Part shown: piece after piece, positions 5,842 to 9,945 of the stretch | Position numbering within the stretch: the first letter of the stretch is position 1 | Layout of the letters: the number at the start of each line of letters is the position of its first letter | Source: Propionibacterium sp. | GTDB lineage: Bacteria > Actinomycetota > Actinomycetes > Actinomycetales > Actinomycetaceae | DNA length: 9,945 nucleotides | Direction: 5' to 3' | Assembly: GCA_030460725.1 (NCBI GenBank) | Contig: JAKECL010000032.1 | Location: 1 to 9,945 of the forward strand | The notes under the pieces: generated by a model | Databases searched by the model: none | The model's input: only the letters and a program-made list of their open reading frames with translations | Told to the model about the DNA's origin: nothing | Translations under genes and position numbers: made by a program

Positions 5842-6806
5842 AAACTCAGCCGCAGGAAGGGGTCCCCGTCAACCTCCACCACCGCGTCGGAGGGCAGGTC
5901 CCACTCCGGCACGGCGAAGATGTAGGTCCGGGTGCTGGGAGCCCAGTCATCGAAGTCGTACTCGTAGGTGCGCCCCTCGTACCAGCGGCCCGACTCACCC
6001 TGGAGTCGGAACTCGGGTTGGGAGGGGTACTCGCCCTCCGAGTATCCCTCGGGCGCGGAGTGCACCTTCACGGAACGCAACACCTCGTCGGGGTAGAAGT
6101 CCTCCAGGTAGTAGGAGGGCACCGAGGAGGAATCGGTGGAGAGGGGGGAGAGGGTGAGGACCTGCGCCTTGCCGACGTACTTGTCGGGGAAGCGCAGACT
6201 GACCTCCCGCCCCGGGGCGGGCGTGCGAGGGGAGTAGCCGGTACCCACGGGAAGATCGGACTGGGAGAGGATCTCGGGGGCGGCAATGTCGTCGGCGGGA
6301 ATGCCACGCATGGCGGAGACGGAAGGCGCGGGTGTGGGATCCACTGTGACGGGCACGCGGGAGGCGCTCGATCCGACATCCCCGCTGCCATCGGCGGAGT
6401 CACGGCCCTCGGAGAGGTTGGCGCAGCCCCTGATGACGATGAAGAGCACTGCGGCGCCCACGAAGATCCACGTCTTGGGGCTGCGGGGGGAGAAGGGGCG
6501 CTTCCCCGAACGGGTGCGGCCCTTCGCTGACGTGCCCGTCGCACCTGGGGCCGGCTGCGTCCTGGTGGTGGCCTTCTTCCTCCTGCGTCGGGTCTTGCGA
6601 GGCTCCTTGCCCGCCTGGGGCGCTCCCGGCGCATAGGGCGAGGGCGGGCCGCCTCCCGGAGTGGAAGCGGCTCCCGGAGGTGGGGCGGAGGCAGCGAGTG
6701 CCCCGGCGGCGTCACCCCGGGCAGGAGTGACGTTGCCAGGAGCAGCGCCACCGGTCCACTCGTCGTCCTCCTCCCCGGGGGTGCCCGGGGCGAATCGGTC
6801 GCTCAC
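5817..6806 (-). CDS. Single-pass membrane protein with disordered basic N-terminus; unknown function
   Basis: I do not recognise a family. From the GTG at 6804-6806 the product has 329 residues. Residues 1-66 are Pro/Gly/Ala-rich; residues about 67-111 are strongly basic and include RRRRKK (73-78). One hydrophobic segment (112-127, WIFVGAAVLFIVI) follows, then a Ser-rich linker (131-165) and a presumably folded external domain (about 170-329) rich in Tyr, Asp and Glu, with YYLEDFYPDEVLRSVKVHSA (232-251), RWYEGRTYEYDFDDWAPSTR (274-293) and a beta-strand-like C-terminus. The basic flank before the span predicts N-in, C-out topology. The GTG overlaps the ppgK TGA as GTGA (6803-6806), so it is probably translated by coupling in the ppgK operon. 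The frame is open further upstream antisense to nothing meaningful within ppgK, and I reject that extension. Confidence 0.8.
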   Translation of the reverse strand: MSDRFAPGTPGEEDDEWTGGAAPGNVTPARGDAAGALAASAPPPGAASTPGGGPPSPYAPGAPQAGKEPRKTRRRRKKATTRTQPAPGATGTSAKGRTRSGKRPFSPRSPKTWIFVGAAVLFIVIRGCANLSEGRDSADGSGDVGSSASRVPVTVDPTPAPSVSAMRGIPADDIAAPEILSQSDLPVGTGYSPRTPAPGREVSLRFPDKYVGKAQVLTLSPLSTDSSSVPSYYLEDFYPDEVLRSVKVHSAPEGYSEGEYPSQPEFRLQGESGRWYEGRTYEYDFDDWAPSTRTYIFAVPEWDLPSDAVVEVDGDPFLRLSFPVYVDVN

Positions 6807-7555
6807 GCGGCCTTGCGGGACGCCTGGTAGGCCGCGCCCACGATGCCGGCTGTGTTGAACAGTTGGGCCGGGACCATGGGCGTGCGCAGATGGAGGAGGG
6901 GCATGAACTTCGCGTGGTTCTTCGACACCCCGCCACCCACGACGAAGAGGTCGGGGGAGAAGAGCATCTCCACGTGGGAGTAGTAGCGCTGGAGGCGCTG
7001 CGCCCACTCCTCCCAGGACAGTCCCTGCAGTGTCTTCTGTCCGGCGGAGGCCTGCTTCTCGGCATCGTGGCCGTCGATCTCCAGGTGGCCGAGCTCCGTG
7101 TTGGGGACCAGCGTCCCGTCGACGATCATGGCGGAACCGATGCCGGTTCCCTGGGTGGTGACGATGACTGTGCCGGCCACCCCGCGTGCCGCACCGAAGG
7201 CGACCTCGGCGAGTCCGGCGGCGTCTGCGTCGTTCAACGGTGTCACCGGACGTCCCAGGTGACGCTGCATGAGTTCGTTGACGTCGATTCCCACCCACGA
7301 CTGATCCAGGTTGGCCATGAAGGGCACCACCCCGTGGATGATGGGTGCCGGGAAGGCAATGCCCACGGGAATGTCTGCGCCGACCCCGAGCTGCGTCAGC
7401 ACCTGCCTGCAGGTCTCTGCGACGGCATCAGGCGTGGCCGGCTTCGGTGTCTCGATGCGTACCCGTTCCCCGACGAAGTCGCCGGTGGTCAGGTCCACCA
7501 CTGCCCCCTTCACGCCCGACCCGCCGATGTCGATGCCGCAGGCGACTGACGCCAT
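6803..7555 (-). CDS. ppgK: Polyphosphate glucokinase, ROK family
   Basis: The product has 250 residues and phosphorylates glucose to glucose 6-phosphate with inorganic polyphosphate (and usually ATP) as donor, in the cytoplasm. ROK signatures are the phosphate-1 loop GIDIGGSGVKGAVVD (7-21), the sugar-binding and catalytic segment PLNDADAAGLAEVAFGAARG (106-125, with D109 as the likely base), TTQGTGIGSAMIVDG (133-147), ELGHLEIDGHDAE (154-166) and FVVGGGVSKN (204-213). The cysteine zinc motif of many ROK kinases is absent, as in known polyphosphate glucokinases. Length and motif set match the actinobacterial enzyme. I choose the ATG at 7553-7555 because GGGAGG precedes it by 4 nt; longer in-frame starts would add 28 unrelated residues. 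It lies 91 bp after map, and its leader can form a hairpin that includes part of the Shine-Dalgarno. Confidence 0.93.
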   Translation of the reverse strand: MASVACGIDIGGSGVKGAVVDLTTGDFVGERVRIETPKPATPDAVAETCRQVLTQLGVGADIPVGIAFPAPIIHGVVPFMANLDQSWVGIDVNELMQRHLGRPVTPLNDADAAGLAEVAFGAARGVAGTVIVTTQGTGIGSAMIVDGTLVPNTELGHLEIDGHDAEKQASAGQKTLQGLSWEEWAQRLQRYYSHVEMLFSPDLFVVGGGVSKNHAKFMPLLHLRTPMVPAQLFNTAGIVGAAYQASRKAA

Positions 7556-7559
7556 GGTT

Positions 7560-7596
7560 CCTCCCTGAATCGCACCAGTGTGACTGGGCTTCAGGG
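7560..7596 (-). promoter_or_regulatory. ppgK leader hairpin overlapping the Shine-Dalgarno
   Basis: On the minus strand CCCTGAA (7596-7590) can pair with TTCAGGG (7569-7563), and inside it CCAGT (7587-7583) with ACTGG (7579-7575) around a 3-nt loop. The last GGG of the outer arm is also the first half of the Shine-Dalgarno GGGAGG (7565-7560). A folded leader could lower ppgK translation. A TANNNT hexamer, TACCCT (7598-7593), overlaps the outer arm; if transcription starts from it, only the inner hairpin would be in the RNA. Confidence 0.45.
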
Positions 7597-7646
7597 TAGC
7601 GCAGGAGACGCACGTCCCATTCCACGGTGGACATGACACCCGGAGC

Positions 7647-8534
7647 TCAGGGCAGGGTGAGGATCTGCGTCCCCTCCTCGGTGACGACGAGCGTGTGCTC
7701 GAACTGGGCTGTCCGGGAACGATCGGCGGTGACGACCGTCCAGTCGTCGTCCCACTGCTCCCATTCGACAGTGCCCAGCGTGAGCATGGGCTCGATGGTG
7801 AAGACCATGCCCACCTCGATCAGGGTGTCGTGGAGGGGGGCAGAGTCGTAGTGGGGGACGATGAGCCCGGAGTGGAACGCCTCACCCACACCGTGCCCGG
7901 TGTAGTCGCGCACGACTCCGTAGTCGAAGCGTTTGGCATAGGCCTCGATGACCCGGCCGATGACGTTGATCCGGCGTCCCGGACGCACGGCACGGATGCC
8001 GCGCATCATGGCCTCGCGGGTGCGTTCGATGAGCAGGTGGGACTCGGGGTCCACGGTCCCGACCTCGAAGGTGGCGTTCGTGTCACCGTGGACGCCGTCC
8101 TTGTAGGCGGTGATGTCGATGTTGACGATGTCCCCGTCCTGCAGAACCGTGCTGTCGGGGATGCCGTGGCAGATGACCTCATTGACCGAGGTGCACAGGG
8201 ACTTCGGGTAGCCCATGTACCCCAGGGTCGAGGGGTAGGCGTCCTGGGAGATCATGTACTCGTGCCCGATGCGGTCCAGCTCATCGGTCGTCACACCGGG
8301 ATGGATGGCCGCGCCGACGAGTTCCAGGGCGTCGGCGGCGATGCGACCGGCCCGACGGATCCGCTCGATCGTCTCCTCGTCCTTGACGTCGGAGGCGGTG
8401 ACGATCTCGGGCCCGTCGTGGAACATGTACTCGGGTCGTTCGATGTGTTCAGGGACTGCGCGGCGGGCGGAGACCCGGCCCGGAGTGAGCGTGCCCAGAG
8501 GGGCTCGACGGGCCAGTGTGGAGGCATGGATCAT
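7647..8534 (-). CDS. map: Type I methionine aminopeptidase
   Basis: The 295-residue product removes the initiator methionine from nascent proteins in the cytoplasm. The five metal ligands are all present: D140 (NIDIT), D151 (HGDTN), H214 (TGHGVG), E248 (TIEPM) and E279 (FEHTLV). Their spacings (11, 63, 34 and 31) match the Escherichia coli enzyme almost exactly. H123 (ICHGIP) is the conserved substrate-side histidine. About 40 residues precede the catalytic core; the segment with LGTLTPGRVSARRAVPEHIERPEYM is typical of the extended actinobacterial form, in which this region may contact the ribosome. The ATG at 8532-8534 has no Shine-Dalgarno, but a TAGAGT hexamer ends 7 nt before it, so the mRNA is probably leaderless. 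ppgK and the membrane protein gene follow on the same strand. Confidence 0.95.
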   Translation of the reverse strand: MIHASTLARRAPLGTLTPGRVSARRAVPEHIERPEYMFHDGPEIVTASDVKDEETIERIRRAGRIAADALELVGAAIHPGVTTDELDRIGHEYMISQDAYPSTLGYMGYPKSLCTSVNEVICHGIPDSTVLQDGDIVNIDITAYKDGVHGDTNATFEVGTVDPESHLLIERTREAMMRGIRAVRPGRRINVIGRVIEAYAKRFDYGVVRDYTGHGVGEAFHSGLIVPHYDSAPLHDTLIEVGMVFTIEPMLTLGTVEWEQWDDDWTVVTADRSRTAQFEHTLVVTEEGTQILTLP

Positions 8535-8541
8535 GGCGCCA

Positions 8542-8547
8542 ACTCTA
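8542..8547 (-). promoter_or_regulatory. map -10 element (leaderless start)
   Basis: On the minus strand TAGAGT is followed by TGGCGCC (7 nt) and the map ATG. This is the best-matching hexamer of the set, and the gap contains no ribosome binding site. It lies in the 72-bp interval after the AMP-binding enzyme gene, so map has its own promoter. Confidence 0.6.
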
Positions 8548-8606
8548 GTGCGGCACGGCTCCGACCCCGGTGGCCACCCCTGTGAGAGTGGCGACGCAGC
8601 AGGGGG

Positions 8607-9945
8607 TCAGGCCGGTCGGGAGCGCGGCCCGTGGCCCCCGAGCACTGCGCGCGCCGCCTCGGGATCGGGCTTGCCGGTCACTGTCACGGGTAGTTCCTCC
8701 ACCCACTCCACGGTGCGCGGCAACTCCCAGGGGGCAAGGGTCCGCGCCAGGTGGGCCCGCAGGGCGTCCGGCGTCATCCGTGCGGCGGGGTCGGCGGAGA
8801 CGAGGGCGCCCACGCGCTGACCCCAGTACTCGTCAGGGAGGCCGACGACCAGGGCCTGGGTCACCCCCGGTACGGTGAGGAGGGCCTGCTCGACCCGCAC
8901 GGGTGAGACGTTCTCCCCTCCGGTGGTGATCATGCGGGAACGTCGTCCGAGCAGGTGGAGGTGGCCGTGGGTGTCGCGGTGGGCCAGGTCCCCGGTGCGC
9001 AGCCACTCGCCGTCGCACGCCGCCGCGGTCTCCAGCGGGCGGTGGAGGTAGCCACGGGTGACACCGGGTCCTCGGACCTCGACCTCGCCTGTCCTGCCCG
9101 GGGCCTCGACCACGGCTCCGCCCTCGTCGACCAGGCGCACCTGGACGTGGGCGAAGGGCACACCGATGGAGGAGGCGGGGACGTCGGGGGTGTCGGGGTG
9201 CAGGAAGGTGCCCGCCCCCGAGGTCTCCGTCATGCCCCACACGTGCACGGGGCGCAGTCCCTGGACGCGCAGGTCGCGGGCGAGGGGCTCATCCAGGCAG
9301 TCGCCTCCCACCAGGGGAAGACGCCAGGAGGACAGGTCGCAGGGGCGTCGGGCCTGGGCGCGCAGGAGAGCCCGGCACATGGTGGGGACCACGAACATGG
9401 TGGTCACCCGGTGACGCTCGATCTCCTCCAGCACATGCACAGGATCGAAGGGGTGCCTCATCACCACGACGGTGCCCCCGTGGCAGAACATGTCCAAGGC
9501 TGTTCCGTTGAACCCTCCGATGTGGGACAGGGGGGCGCACACGCCCACGACGTCCGTGGCGGGGGAGTACTCGAAGCCTTCACGGAAGCACAGGGACCCC
9601 CACCACAGGTTCGCATGCGTGAGTTCGACGGCCTTCGGCGTGCCGGAGGTCCCGGAGGTGTGGACCAGGGTGGCCAGTTCCTCCCCGCAGGGCGGTGGCT
9701 CCCCCACGATGGGCGTCGCTGCGGCGATGAGAGGAGCAAGGGACTCCAGGGACAGGACAAGGGGCGGGCGGCGCGTCCAGGACGGCTCGGTGCCTGCCGT
9801 GGGGTGGGACCGCGTGACCTGCTCCGACCCGCTCGGCCACTGCACGCCCCTCGACAGGACGAGGTCGGTGTCGCACCCCTCCACGAGGGCGACCAGGTCC
9901 GTGACGGGACGGGCGGGGGAGAGGGGGACGGTGACTGCGTGCAAC
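8607..9945 (-). CDS. AMP-binding acyl-CoA synthetase family enzyme, 5' end outside the window
   Basis: This is a class I adenylate-forming enzyme that activates a carboxylate as an acyl-AMP and usually transfers it to coenzyme A. Counting from the TTG at 9944, the visible 445 residues hold the phosphate loop HTSGTSGTPK (95-104), the adenine-binding VWGMTET (235-241), TGD with D319, the hinge GRRSRMITTGGENVSP (333-348) and the catalytic C-terminal lysine K425 in VTVTGKPD. All key residues are intact. The first visible residues (HAVTVPLSPARP) match the family segment that normally lies about 50-80 residues into the protein, so the TTG is not the start and the gene continues past the right edge. 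The substrate cannot be told from sequence; fatty acids or o-succinylbenzoate (MenE-like) are both possible. The partner genes that might decide this are not in the window. Confidence 0.9.
   Translation of the reverse strand, partial: LHAVTVPLSPARPVTDLVALVEGCDTDLVLSRGVQWPSGSEQVTRSHPTAGTEPSWTRRPPLVLSLESLAPLIAAATPIVGEPPPCGEELATLVHTSGTSGTPKAVELTHANLWWGSLCFREGFEYSPATDVVGVCAPLSHIGGFNGTALDMFCHGGTVVVMRHPFDPVHVLEEIERHRVTTMFVVPTMCRALLRAQARRPCDLSSWRLPLVGGDCLDEPLARDLRVQGLRPVHVWGMTETSGAGTFLHPDTPDVPASSIGVPFAHVQVRLVDEGGAVVEAPGRTGEVEVRGPGVTRGYLHRPLETAAACDGEWLRTGDLAHRDTHGHLHLLGRRSRMITTGGENVSPVRVEQALLTVPGVTQALVVGLPDEYWGQRVGALVSADPAARMTPDALRAHLARTLAPWELPRTVEWVEELPVTVTGKPDPEAARAVLGGHGPRSRPA

Noticed and set aside
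6807..7298. The membrane protein frame extends upstream within ppgK to give 493 residues.
   Set aside because: The added part is Arg/Gly/His-rich shadow sequence overlapping ppgK. The GTG at 6806 overlapping the ppgK stop is the natural start.
7628..7639. Earlier in-frame start for ppgK at about 7639.
   Set aside because: It would add 28 residues without similarity to the family and lacks a ribosome binding site, while the ATG at 7555 has GGGAGG at good spacing and begins directly at the ROK fold.
8563..8608. Inverted repeats (CCCCTG/CAGGGG and GACCCC/GGGGTC) after the AMP-binding enzyme gene as a terminator.
   Set aside because: The two pairings conflict, the loops are long and no T-tract follows. 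Such arms are easily found by chance in this G/C-rich stretch.
8607..9944. The TTG at 9944 as the true start of the AMP-binding enzyme.
   Set aside because: The protein there begins in the middle of a conserved N-terminal segment, so the gene is cut by the window edge.

Overview
The window is high-GC actinobacterial chromosome, most likely from Actinomycetaceae or a close relative. The evidence is the strong G/C bias at third codon positions, a ROK-type polyphosphate glucokinase, a methionine aminopeptidase with the N-terminal extension seen in actinobacterial type I enzymes, a nif3 / coiled-coil zinc-ribbon gene pair, and an actinobacterial class A RNase P RNA. The content is housekeeping. 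I see no mobile element, CRISPR array, tRNA, rRNA or attachment site. The family name is inference; the phylum is fairly secure.

Layout. (1) 22-2680, minus strand: a lactonase-family beta-propeller gene, then satD, then a multi-pass membrane protein gene whose start overlaps the satD stop by 4 nt. A palindrome sits on the satD promoter. (2) 2681-2722: a 42-bp divergent promoter region. (3) 2723-4302, plus strand: nif3-like dinuclear-metal protein and a coiled-coil zinc-ribbon-family protein, overlapping by GTGA. The second has lost the zinc cysteines. (4) 4277-5221, minus: yaaA, which overlaps the zinc-ribbon gene tail to tail by 26 bp. (5) 5222-5424: yaaA and rnpB promoters with a 12-bp palindrome and a 9-bp tandem triplicate between them. 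(6) 5425-5806, plus: RNase P RNA, closed by a 15-bp terminal helix. (7) 5817-8534, minus: map, ppgK and a single-pass membrane protein gene; ppgK and the membrane gene overlap by GTGA. (8) 8607 to the right edge, minus: an acyl-CoA-synthetase-like AMP-binding enzyme whose N-terminus lies outside the window.

How it works together. The products are independent housekeeping functions: peptide maturation, polyphosphate-driven glucose phosphorylation, tRNA 5' processing, peroxide/iron stress and acyl activation. The clearest common thread is transcriptional. satD, the lactonase gene, nif3, yaaA and map each have a TANNNT hexamer ending 6-7 nt before the start codon, with no usable Shine-Dalgarno in between. 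This is the arrangement expected for leaderless mRNAs. rnpB, whose 5' end is fixed independently by its terminal helix, has the same hexamer-to-start distance. Genes inside operons (zinc-ribbon gene, ppgK) carry clear Shine-Dalgarno sequences instead. The least understood parts are the satD/membrane-protein pair with its operator-like palindrome and the membrane protein after ppgK.
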